Source: Prevotella sp. UBA1705 (GTDB lineage Bacteria > Bacteroidota > Bacteroidia > Bacteroidales > Bacteroidaceae). From it: a DNA stretch of 33,414 nt. Position numbers and translations under genes: made by a program. Below are positions 23,479-30,508 of this stretch, one piece after another (position 1 is the first letter of the stretch; every line of letters starts with the position of its first letter). The notes under the pieces were generated by a model. It saw only the letters and a list, made by a program, of their open reading frames with translations. It was not told the origin of the DNA and did not search any database. The stretch is from NCBI GenBank assembly GCA_002317385.1, contig DCJH01000046.1:1-33414 (forward strand). Direction: 5' to 3'.

Positions 23479-26400
23479 TTAGAACGTGAGGTTCACGCCC
23501 AGGGTGAAGGTTCTCGAACGGGGGTAGGGACCTATGTCAATTCGTGAGCCATAGCCGCCGAGGGGCACCTCTGGGTCGAGCCCACTGTAGCCTGTAATGG
23601 TGAACACATTCTCCATCTGGCCATAGATGCTCAGTGCCGTGGCATGCAGAGCCTTCAGTGCAGGGGCTGGGAAACGGTAGGAGAGCTTGATGTATTTCAT
23701 CTTCAGATAGCTGCCATCTTCCAGATAATAGTTGCTCATGCGCATTTCATTGTTGTTGTCTACCACCGAGAGGGCAGGTATGGTGGAGCCGGTATTGGTG
23801 GTGCTCCAGGCATTGAGGATGTCGGCGCTGCGGTTGGTACTCGTGCCGCCGTAGCTCATGAAGAGCAGCTGTCGCTTGGTGGTGTTGTAGATGTCGAAGC
23901 CAAATTCACCCGAGAAGAACGTGCTCAACGTCCAGTTCTTGTAGTTCAGGTCGAGGTTCAGACCCAGGGAGAGGTCGGGGTTGGGGTCGCCGAGGATGGT
24001 GCGGTCGGCCTCGTTGATGGTGCCGTTGCCGTCGAGGTCACGGAAGATCATGCGGCCTACGCCCTTGCCTTCCTGTGTGGCATGGTTGGCCACCTGCTCC
24101 TCTGTCTGGAAGATTCCGTCGTACACATAGCCATAGTACACGCCCATGGGCTGACCTTCGATGAGGCGATAGTCGCCGCCGATGGTGGTCACGAAGTCGT
24201 TGAGCTTCTTCACCTTGTTCTTATACTGCGATACATTGAGGCTGCCGTCCCAGCTGAATTCGCCGTATTGGGGCGAGTGATAACCGAGGTTGAGTTCCCA
24301 TCCGTGGTTCTCCATGTCGCCGGTGTTCATCCACATGGCTGCATTCTCTCCTGCTACGGCCAGTGTCGGCGGAACGGTGAGCATATCGTGGGTGTTCTTC
24401 CAGTAGTAGTCGAATGTCAGGGAGAGTGCCTGGTCGAAGAAACTGGCATCGAAACCGATGTTGGTCTGGGTCGTAGTCTCCCACTTGAGGTCCTTGTTTC
24501 CTGTGGCGGCGGCCTTTAGACCGGCCATCGTCTGATTGTTGGTGCCGTTGAGATCGTAGGCTCCGTTGCCCTGGTCGTAGGCATAGGTGGTGTAGGAAGC
24601 GTAGTTGTTCGAGATGGCGGAGTTGCCGTTCTGTCCCCATGCTGCACGCAGTTTCAGGTCGTTTACCACCTTGTTCTTCGGGAAAAACTTCTCCTCAGAG
24701 ATGCGCCAGGCAGCACTGAAGGCGGGGAATATGCCCAAGTTGTTGTCCTTATAGAGGCGGGATGTCTGGTCCCTGCGCAGGGTGGCGGAGAGCAGATAGC
24801 GGTCCATGAAGTTGTAATCCACCTTTCCAAAGAGTGAGAACAGTGCCCATTCGGCCTGACCGCCACCATTGGTCTGGGTGCCCTCACCGGCATCGAGCTG
24901 CATGTAATCGACGTCTTCGAAGGCATATTGGTTGCGGAAAGCAGATATGTTGTCGTATCTGTACTTGATGGCTTCCGTACCGAAGAGGAAGTTGAAGTGG
25001 TGCTTGTCGTTCAGGTCGAGGATATAGTTGGCCGTGTTGGTCCATGTCCAGGTGTCGCCCTCGCCGAAGGCACGGCTGAGGCTTGTCACGTCGGAAGGCT
25101 GGGTCTTGCGGTTCAGCGTCTTGTTGTTGAACTGCACATGCTCGTAGCCGAGGTTGCTCTTCAGGGTGAGACCCTTTACGGGATAGACCTCCAGATAGCC
25201 GTTGCCAAAGATGCGCCAGCTGGCATTGTCGTTGTCGCGGCCATTGTAGAGCACCTGAACAGGGTTGGCAATGTCGCTCGCGGCGAGTGTCATGGGGTTG
25301 GCAAAAGTACCATTGGCTGCATAGACGGGGATGGCGGGATGTTGGCGCATAGCCGTATAGGGAATACCTCTGTCGTCCTGAGTGCCATATCCGCGGTTGT
25401 TCCACTGGCTCACCATGAGGTTCTCTCCCACCTTGACAAACTTCGAAATGTTGTAGTCGGAGTTCACGCGGACACTGTAACGACGGAAGAAAGTCTCATT
25501 CATCAGACCGTCCTGATTGATGTAATTGCCACTGAACAGCATCGAACCACGCTCAGACGAGTTCTGCACGCTGGCGCTGAGGTTATGGGTCCAGGCTGAG
25601 GAGTAGACCTCGTCCTGCCAGTTGGTGTCGGCCACGGGAGTGCCGTCGGAGAGCGTAGACACCAGTTGCGGCGTGTCGCCCGAACCATAGAACGGATGCG
25701 AGGGAGCGATACCGGCGTTCTTGTTGGCTGTCCAGTAGGCTTCGCCCCACTTCTGCGCGTTGAGCATGTCGTAGGTCTTGGCCACAGTCTGCAGCGAAGC
25801 CGAGTAGTTTACATTCACTGTCAGGCGGTTGCCCTTGCCCTTCTTGGTGGTGATGATGATCACACCGTTGGCGGCGCGGCTACCGTAGATAGAGGCCGAA
25901 GAAGCGTCTTTGAGCACTTGAATGCTCTCGATGTCGGCCGGATTGAGGGAGTTGAGATTCTCCGTCGTGGCCACACCATCTATAATATAGAGCGGGTCGT
26001 TGCCGTTGATGGTGCTCATGCCGCGCACGCGGATGGAGCTGCTGCCGCTGCCCGGGGCTGCGTCGGTCACGATTTCCACACCGGCGAGCTTGCCCTGCAT
26101 GGAGCTGAGCATGTTGGGGTCGGCCTCACTCATGGTGCCCTTCATATCCATCACCGACACGGCGCCGGTCAGGTCGGCCTTGCGCTGGGTGGTATAACCG
26201 GTCACGATGACCTCGTTCAGGTCGTTGGCATTTTCCTTGAGGGTCACCTTCATGCCCTCGGCGGCAGGCAGTTCTATGGTCTGATAGCCGATGTAGGAGA
26301 TGACGAGGGTAGCTCCCCGGCTCACATCGAGCTTGAAATGACCATCCATGTCGGTCACCGTGCCATGGGCAGTGCTCTTTTCCATGACTGTGGCGCCGAT

Positions 26401-26517
26401 AACTTCCATACCGGTTTCGTCGACAATGGTACCGCTGGCGTCAAACTTCTGAGCGCTTGCGGCCACACAAACCATGATGAGTATGAAACTCAAAAGGATT
26501 CTTTTTAGGTTTTCCAT
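23479..26517 (-). CDS. SusC/RagA TonB-dependent oligosaccharide transporter (locus 2)
   Basis: 1012 residues from the ATG at 26517. The frame stays open further upstream to a TTG at 26559, but that lies on the -7 box, so the ATG is preferred. Signal peptide MENLKRILLSFILIMVCVAA plus SAQ, carboxypeptidase-regulatory-like domain (FDASGTIVDETGMEVIGATV), TonB-box-like NEVIVTGYTT at 101-110, plug with IRVRGMSTINGNDPLYIIDG and ASIYGSRAANGVIIITTKKG, then the barrel ending TFTLGVNLTF. It imports oligosaccharide with the SusD encoded downstream. Its promoter carries the most complete copy of the shared operator. Confidence 0.97.
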   Translation of the reverse strand: MENLKRILLSFILIMVCVAASAQKFDASGTIVDETGMEVIGATVMEKSTAHGTVTDMDGHFKLDVSRGATLVISYIGYQTIELPAAEGMKVTLKENANDLNEVIVTGYTTQRKADLTGAVSVMDMKGTMSEADPNMLSSMQGKLAGVEIVTDAAPGSGSSSIRVRGMSTINGNDPLYIIDGVATTENLNSLNPADIESIQVLKDASSASIYGSRAANGVIIITTKKGKGNRLTVNVNYSASLQTVAKTYDMLNAQKWGEAYWTANKNAGIAPSHPFYGSGDTPQLVSTLSDGTPVADTNWQDEVYSSAWTHNLSASVQNSSERGSMLFSGNYINQDGLMNETFFRRYSVRVNSDYNISKFVKVGENLMVSQWNNRGYGTQDDRGIPYTAMRQHPAIPVYAANGTFANPMTLAASDIANPVQVLYNGRDNDNASWRIFGNGYLEVYPVKGLTLKSNLGYEHVQFNNKTLNRKTQPSDVTSLSRAFGEGDTWTWTNTANYILDLNDKHHFNFLFGTEAIKYRYDNISAFRNQYAFEDVDYMQLDAGEGTQTNGGGQAEWALFSLFGKVDYNFMDRYLLSATLRRDQTSRLYKDNNLGIFPAFSAAWRISEEKFFPKNKVVNDLKLRAAWGQNGNSAISNNYASYTTYAYDQGNGAYDLNGTNNQTMAGLKAAATGNKDLKWETTTQTNIGFDASFFDQALSLTFDYYWKNTHDMLTVPPTLAVAGENAAMWMNTGDMENHGWELNLGYHSPQYGEFSWDGSLNVSQYKNKVKKLNDFVTTIGGDYRLIEGQPMGVYYGYVYDGIFQTEEQVANHATQEGKGVGRMIFRDLDGNGTINEADRTILGDPNPDLSLGLNLDLNYKNWTLSTFFSGEFGFDIYNTTKRQLLFMSYGGTSTNRSADILNAWSTTNTGSTIPALSVVDNNNEMRMSNYYLEDGSYLKMKYIKLSYRFPAPALKALHATALSIYGQMENVFTITGYSGLDPEVPLGGYGSRIDIGPYPRSRTFTLGVNLTF

Positions 26518-26556
26518 CGAATAATTGTTTATGTTAGTACTTTGGTTTTCTGCTGG

Positions 26557-26652
26557 CAAAATTAGGGCAAAGATGGGGTAGGAACATAAAAATATCGTTC
26601 AACTGACCCTAAATTTTGTTGCAAGTAACATTTTTGGGAACAGATGAACGAT
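26557..26652 (-). promoter_or_regulatory. Promoter and operator of susC in locus 2 (site 2 of the shared motif)
   Basis: The -7 box TAATTTTG lies at 26564-26557 on the minus strand, 40 nt ahead of the ATG. CGTTCA is at 26596-26601 (32 nt from the box), the dyad TGTTGCAAGTAACA at 26617-26630 (60 nt), and the outer arms ATCGTTCA (26594-26601) and TGAACGAT (26645-26652) are perfect mirror images. The whole element is therefore a symmetric, three-part operator about 59 bp long, ending 41 nt from the stop of the HTCS gene. Confidence 0.75.
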
Positions 26653-26692
26653 AATTGCGAGAATGGGCTAAATCCCTGTTTTTACGGTATTT

Positions 26693-29425
26693 CTACCCGA
26701 TAAGTTCGCTCGGACTGATGTTGAATTCGTCTTTGAAACACTTGGTGAAGTAGGAGGGCGAGGTGAATCCCACAGCATAGGCCACCTCGGAGATGGTCTG
26801 GTCGGTGGTTTCGAGGAGTTTCTTGCCGCGTTGCAGACGGGCGGTGCGGATGAGTTCCACGGGCGACTGGCCGGTGAGGGCCTTCACCTTGCGGTAGAGT
26901 TGCACGCGGCTCAGGCCTATCTCCTCGCCGATGCGCTCCACGTTGAGGTCGGAATCCTGCAGGTTGTTCTGCACGATGTCGCGCAACCGGGCTATGAATA
27001 TCGTGTCGCGGTCGCCCATCTGTGGGCCGGTTGTGGCACTCAGAGCCACGGAATCCTTGCCTGTAGCGGCTGCGGATGTCTCGCCGTGGGTAAACAACTG
27101 GCGCAGCTGCTCACGGATTTTCAGCAGATTGCCGATGCGGGCCTGCAGCACCTTGGCGCTGAACGGCTTGGTGATGTAGGAGTCGGCGCCGGTCTCGTAA
27201 CCCTCGGCCATCTGGTCGTCGAGCGACCGGGCTGTGAGCAATATCACCGGAATGTGGCTCGTGGCGGTATCCGACTTGAGCAGTCGGGTAAACTCCAGAC
27301 CGTCCATCACAGGCATCATCACGTCGCAAACCACCATGTCGGGTACGGTCTTGCGCGCCAGACTGAGGCCCGTCTTGCCGTCTACGGCCTCGATGACGTG
27401 GTATTCGTCTTTCAGGATAGACCTCAGGTAGGTGCGCACATCATTGTTGTCGTCGATGATGAGTATCTCGGTTTTGTTGTTTTCCTCGGCTGACACCACA
27501 TCGTCGAGATGCTGCTCCACGTTGACCTCTGCCCCGGCATAGGGGTCGGCCACCACGGCAGCCGCCTGCACTGGCGCCACGCTCTCCTCGACCACGCCCT
27601 CCTGGCGCATGGGGAGCTTCACGATGAAGCAGGTGCCGGCGCCCTCTTCGCTCTCCACGCTCACCTCGCCATGGTGCAAATCGGCAAAGGCCTTGACCAG
27701 CGCGAGCCCGATGCCCGTGCCGCCCGATGAGCCTTGGGCCTGATAGAAGCGCTCGAAGACGTTGGAGAGGTCGGCTTTGTTGATGCCCACGCCTGTGTCT
27801 TTCACGCGCACCACATAGCGGTCGGTCTCGCGGTCGAGTGTGGTGGTGATGGTTCCACCTGCTGGTGTGTATTTCAGGGCGTTGCTCATGAGGTTGAGAT
27901 AGAGGTGGTTGAGTTTCTCCTCGTCGGCTATCATCGGGGTGTCGCCCGCCACATGGTTTTCCGTGTGGAGCGTGATGTGCTTGCTCTCGGCTGCCGAACT
28001 GAAGGCTGTAGACCACTCCTGCAACGCTTCGCCGAGAGAGAACCGTGTGAGGCGGAGCGTCATCTTGCCGTTCTGCACCTTGCGGAAGTCGAGTATCTCG
28101 TTCACGAGCTGCATCAGGATACGCACATTGCGTTGCACCATTTGGAGCAATTGTTGTCCGCTGCCCTTCATCTCACCTGATTCAAGAAGCCGGTCCACGG
28201 GGTCGGCAATGAGCGTGAGGGGAGTGCGCAGCTCGTGGCTCACGTTGGTAAAGAATGTGAGTTGTGCCTGCGTCATGTCTTTCACTTCGTCGTTCAGGCG
28301 CTGCAGCTCATCGTTGCTCTGGGTGAGCTGCATACTGAGTTTGGCTTTGGAGAGATAGGCCCGATAGGTCACGAGGATGGCGACGACGATGATTCCCAGC
28401 GCCACGGCCAGCAGCACGATGAACCATCGCTGCATGGTGTACTGGTTGAAATAGGAATCTACCTTCTTATGCATGATGTCGAGGTTGGAGTTCTGGCGCT
28501 CCATATCCTTGGCCTCCATCAGCAACAGCTCGGCGTTGTCGCGCGTCACGATGGTGGTGGTGAGTGGCGTCTCACGCTTGAACGGTTGTTTGCGCAGAAT
28601 CTTCATGGCCAGGCTGATGACCTCCTCGCCCTTGGTGGGGTAGAGATAGGAGGCTTCGAACAGGCCGTCGCGCACGAGTTCGAGTCCGCCGCCCTCGGTG
28701 GCCATGGCATCGATGCCCGTGAAGTGCACGTTCTGCCCCAGTCCGTGCTGCTTCAGGGCCACATAGGCGCCCCATGCCATGCGGTCGTTATGGCCAAACA
28801 CATAGTCGAAATCGTGGGTCTTCTGCAGGATGCGGTTCATGGCCGCAATGGCACTTTCCTCTTTCCAGTTGCCGGGCTCGGAGGCTACCAGCTGCACGCC
28901 GGGATAGGCTTTGAGGCCGTCGAGGAATCCGCGGTGGCGCTCGGTGGCCGGCGACGAGCCGTCGAGGCCGCGAATCTCCACCACACGTCCGTGCCCGTTG
29001 AGCTGCCGCCCGATAAACTGTCCCATGGTCTTGCCCATGTTGTAGTTGTCACCTCCGATGAAGGCGGTGTATTTGTCGGTGTTCACCTTGCGGTCGTAGA
29101 GAATCACGGGAATGCCTTTGTCGTGGGCGCGGATCACGGCTTCAGTGATAGAGGTGTACTGGTTGGGGGCCACAATGAGCAGGTCTACGCCGTCGTCGAT
29201 AAACTTGTTGATCTGGGCTATCTGCTTCTTGCTATCGTCGTTGGCCGATGCGAGGCGCACCACGAGCGAGTCGTTGAAGTATTCGCTGGTCTTCAACTCG
29301 CGGTTGAGCTTATCTCTCCAGATGTCGACACTGCACTGCGACACGCCGATGACATACTTGCGCGGACGCTGGGCACACGACAGCAGCGTCGCGACGATGA
29401 GGAGAAGGTATAGCGTTTTCTTCAT
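26693..29425 (-). CDS. Hybrid two-component system with periplasmic sugar-binding sensor (locus 2)
   Basis: 910 residues from the ATG at 29425. The N-terminus MKKTLYLLLIVATLLSCAQR has a good lipobox (LLSC, Cys17). Residues ~23-300 form a type 1 periplasmic binding-protein domain (YVIGVSQCSVDIW, VDLLIVAPNQ, VILYDRKVNT, FGHNDRMAWGAY, FTGIDAM), the same class as the locus 1 sensor. A TM segment lies at ~334-354. The kinase has SHELRTP with His397, NLMSNALKYTP, DTGVGI and GGTGIGLAL. The receiver has LIIDDNNDVRTYL, Asp701 in VVCDVMMPVMDG and ITKPF. An AraC-type DNA-binding domain ends the protein (VQLYRKVKALTGQSPVELIR, then VAYAVGFTSPSYFTKCFKDE). It probably activates the adjacent susC operon on sensing fructose or a short fructan. 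Confidence 0.94.
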   Translation of the reverse strand: MKKTLYLLLIVATLLSCAQRPRKYVIGVSQCSVDIWRDKLNRELKTSEYFNDSLVVRLASANDDSKKQIAQINKFIDDGVDLLIVAPNQYTSITEAVIRAHDKGIPVILYDRKVNTDKYTAFIGGDNYNMGKTMGQFIGRQLNGHGRVVEIRGLDGSSPATERHRGFLDGLKAYPGVQLVASEPGNWKEESAIAAMNRILQKTHDFDYVFGHNDRMAWGAYVALKQHGLGQNVHFTGIDAMATEGGGLELVRDGLFEASYLYPTKGEEVISLAMKILRKQPFKRETPLTTTIVTRDNAELLLMEAKDMERQNSNLDIMHKKVDSYFNQYTMQRWFIVLLAVALGIIVVAILVTYRAYLSKAKLSMQLTQSNDELQRLNDEVKDMTQAQLTFFTNVSHELRTPLTLIADPVDRLLESGEMKGSGQQLLQMVQRNVRILMQLVNEILDFRKVQNGKMTLRLTRFSLGEALQEWSTAFSSAAESKHITLHTENHVAGDTPMIADEEKLNHLYLNLMSNALKYTPAGGTITTTLDRETDRYVVRVKDTGVGINKADLSNVFERFYQAQGSSGGTGIGLALVKAFADLHHGEVSVESEEGAGTCFIVKLPMRQEGVVEESVAPVQAAAVVADPYAGAEVNVEQHLDDVVSAEENNKTEILIIDDNNDVRTYLRSILKDEYHVIEAVDGKTGLSLARKTVPDMVVCDVMMPVMDGLEFTRLLKSDTATSHIPVILLTARSLDDQMAEGYETGADSYITKPFSAKVLQARIGNLLKIREQLRQLFTHGETSAAATGKDSVALSATTGPQMGDRDTIFIARLRDIVQNNLQDSDLNVERIGEEIGLSRVQLYRKVKALTGQSPVELIRTARLQRGKKLLETTDQTISEVAYAVGFTSPSYFTKCFKDEFNISPSELIG

Positions 29426-29447
29426 ATCCGATGGGTTACTATGGTTG

Positions 29448-29478
29448 CAAAGATAAGCAAAAATACGGGGTATCAAAA
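29448..29478 (-). promoter_or_regulatory. Promoter of the locus 2 HTCS gene (-33 and -7 boxes)
   Basis: On the minus strand TTTTG (29478-29474) and TATCTTTG (29455-29448) are 18 nt apart, a close match to the Bacteroidetes sigma-A promoter (TTTG, about 19 nt, TAnnTTTG). The ATG follows 22 nt after the box. No operator dyad is present, so basal expression of the sensor is expected. Confidence 0.66.
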
Positions 29479-29547
29479 GAATTCTCTGTTTTTTTGATGC
29501 CTCGAAAGTGACCCGGGCCCCAGGCAGGGGCGGGAGAGGGGGATAAC

Positions 29548-29760
29548 AAAAAGGGAACAGCGCACAGGGATATCCCGTGCACTGCTCCTTTGGAAAACTA
29601 CTGCCAACGGTAGAAACCCTTGCGGCTTCTGTCCGATGTCCACGAAGTGCGCCCTGTGAGCAAGTACCAAGAGGCGTCCTAACGCACCGATGGTATTTAC
29701 GACTTATCTGTTCGTTGCCTTTCTGGCATGTCCTTCATTGCCCTGAATACGGTGGCGTGG
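29548..29760 (-). ncRNA. Candidate structured non-coding RNA ending in an intrinsic terminator
   Basis: Between the HTCS promoter and a small gene lie ~350 bases without a credible reading frame. On the minus strand the segment contains several small hairpins: GCGT-TAGG-ACGC (near 29675), a CAC/GTG stem (near 29645), a stem closed by a GCAA tetraloop (AGAAGCC/GGGTTTCT, near 29620), and CTAC/GTAG around CGTTGGCA (29597-29612). It ends in a long imperfect hairpin (29591-29551) with GGGATATCCC at its tip, then a run of T (29552-29548). The layout suits a stable RNA of roughly 150-210 nt. I could not assign a family (6S-like is only a guess), found no -7 box, and the 5' end is unknown. It could instead be the 3' untranslated region of the gene at 29835. 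Confidence 0.35.
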
Positions 29761-29834
29761 GTGGGCGGCTAATGGTGAGAATTGCTTATGGTCGTTATGT
29801 GGATGTTAATTTTGAGAACCGGAATGTCTGTGAT

Positions 29835-30050
29835 TCATGACATCTGCGGTGGGGTGTCTTTTCTGAGAAGCCGGTGAAACCAATCCGAAATCATGTCTTT
29901 AACGAGCGACAGAGATGCCCGATGGCCGGCATCCTGCGTGCCTTTGCACTTCTTTTCGACATCTTGTTTAATCTCATATACCTGCCTTTCCATCTTGTTT
30001 TGAAGCTCGTCAAAGGAGTGGTATTTCTTCTGGTCGTCTTCTTTCTTCAT
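29835..30050 (-). CDS. Small charged hypothetical protein (71 aa)
   Basis: The protein starts MKKEDDQKKYHSFDELQNKM and contains ERQVYEIKQDVEKKC, a highly charged, probably helical region that could form a coiled coil, then SLSLVKDMISDWFHRLLRKD, an amphipathic stretch. There is no signal peptide or membrane helix, so it should be cytoplasmic. I do not recognise a family. A -7 box TATCTTTG at 30095-30088 sits 38 nt ahead of the ATG, and phased repeats lie just upstream, which supports a real, regulated gene. It has no visible link to fructan use. Confidence 0.55.
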   Translation of the reverse strand: MKKEDDQKKYHSFDELQNKMERQVYEIKQDVEKKCKGTQDAGHRASLSLVKDMISDWFHRLLRKDTPPQMS

Positions 30051-30087
30051 GGTTCACCGGCTAAATTTTATTGTTCTTTCTCGATGG

Positions 30088-30095
30088 CAAAGATA
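30088..30095 (-). promoter_or_regulatory. -7 promoter box for the small 71-aa gene
   Basis: The minus strand reads TATCTTTG at 30095-30088. No TTTG is found at the usual -33 spacing; the first copy of the upstream direct repeats starts 23 nt from the box, about where a -33 element would be, suggesting control by a factor binding those repeats. Confidence 0.55.
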
Positions 30096-30117
30096 GGACA
30101 TTAGCTCCAAACCCCTT

Positions 30118-30205
30118 TGGACTATATCGCCAATGTTTTGGATTATGTGGCCAGTTTTTAAAAGTTTTATGGATTATACGGCCATAGTTTTGGTGTAAAC
30201 GGTTG
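30118..30205. repeat. Helically phased direct repeats (TGGAYTATryGGCCA type)
   Basis: Three clear copies of a 15-bp unit start at 30118 (TGGACTATATCGCCA), 30139 (TGGATTATGTGGCCA) and 30170 (TGGATTATACGGCCA). A weaker fourth starts at 30191 (TGGTGTAAACGGTTG). The steps are 21, 31 and 21 bp, i.e. two, three and two helical turns, so all lie on one face of the DNA. Each unit is an imperfect dyad (TGG...CCA), as expected of binding sites for a dimeric regulator. They end just upstream of the -7 box of the 71-aa gene. Confidence 0.68.
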
Positions 30206-30469
30206 ATAAACAGATGTTTTTATGTTCAACTTGGAGGTGTCGGAAAGTTGGGCGGAAAGATGATATTTTTCTCATGATTCATGTTATTTTCTTCCTCATC
30301 CCAGCTTAGTCCATGTGTTTTCGGGAATAATGGTCGGGCAAGGGACGGCCTCGCAGGCTTGAAGAATAGGTCACAGCACACGCGTTTTGCTTTGCAAAAC
30401 GTAGATAAACAGGCGTTACGCCTTGGGTTATAAACTAAAAATGATTAAATAATCGCGCCAAACTCCCCG
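30206..30469. other. Intergenic stretch with two short hairpins
   Basis: Between the phased repeats and the promoter of the plus-strand HTCS I see no gene. Two perfect small hairpins occur: CGTTTTGC (30383-30390) with 30394-30401 around TTT, and AGGCG-TTA-CGCCT at 30411-30423. They are close together and could be a regulatory leader or the remains of a short palindromic repeat. The rest is unremarkable, AT-rich DNA. Confidence 0.5.
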
Positions 30470-30495
30470 TTATTCAGAATAATAGCTTATCTTTG
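30470..30495 (+). promoter_or_regulatory. Promoter of the plus-strand HTCS, with a palindrome in the spacer
   Basis: A -7 box TATCTTTG lies at 30488-30495, 13 nt before the ATG at 30509. A perfect 13-bp palindrome TTATTC-A-GAATAA (30470-30482) sits where the -33 to -7 spacer would be and may be an operator. No -33 TTTG is seen. Confidence 0.55.
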
Positions 30496-30508
30496 AGAAG
30501 ATAACCTA

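Noticed and set aside
26518..26559. Extended start of the locus 2 SusC from a TTG at 26559
   Set aside because: The TTG is part of the -7 box TAATTTTG, so it would be upstream of the transcript start; the ATG at 26517 begins a normal signal peptide matching the paralogue.
29473..29670. 65-codon frame on the minus strand in the gap before the locus 2 HTCS
   Set aside because: It runs through the terminator hairpin and the HTCS promoter, has no recognisable features, and its composition does not resemble the neighbouring genes.
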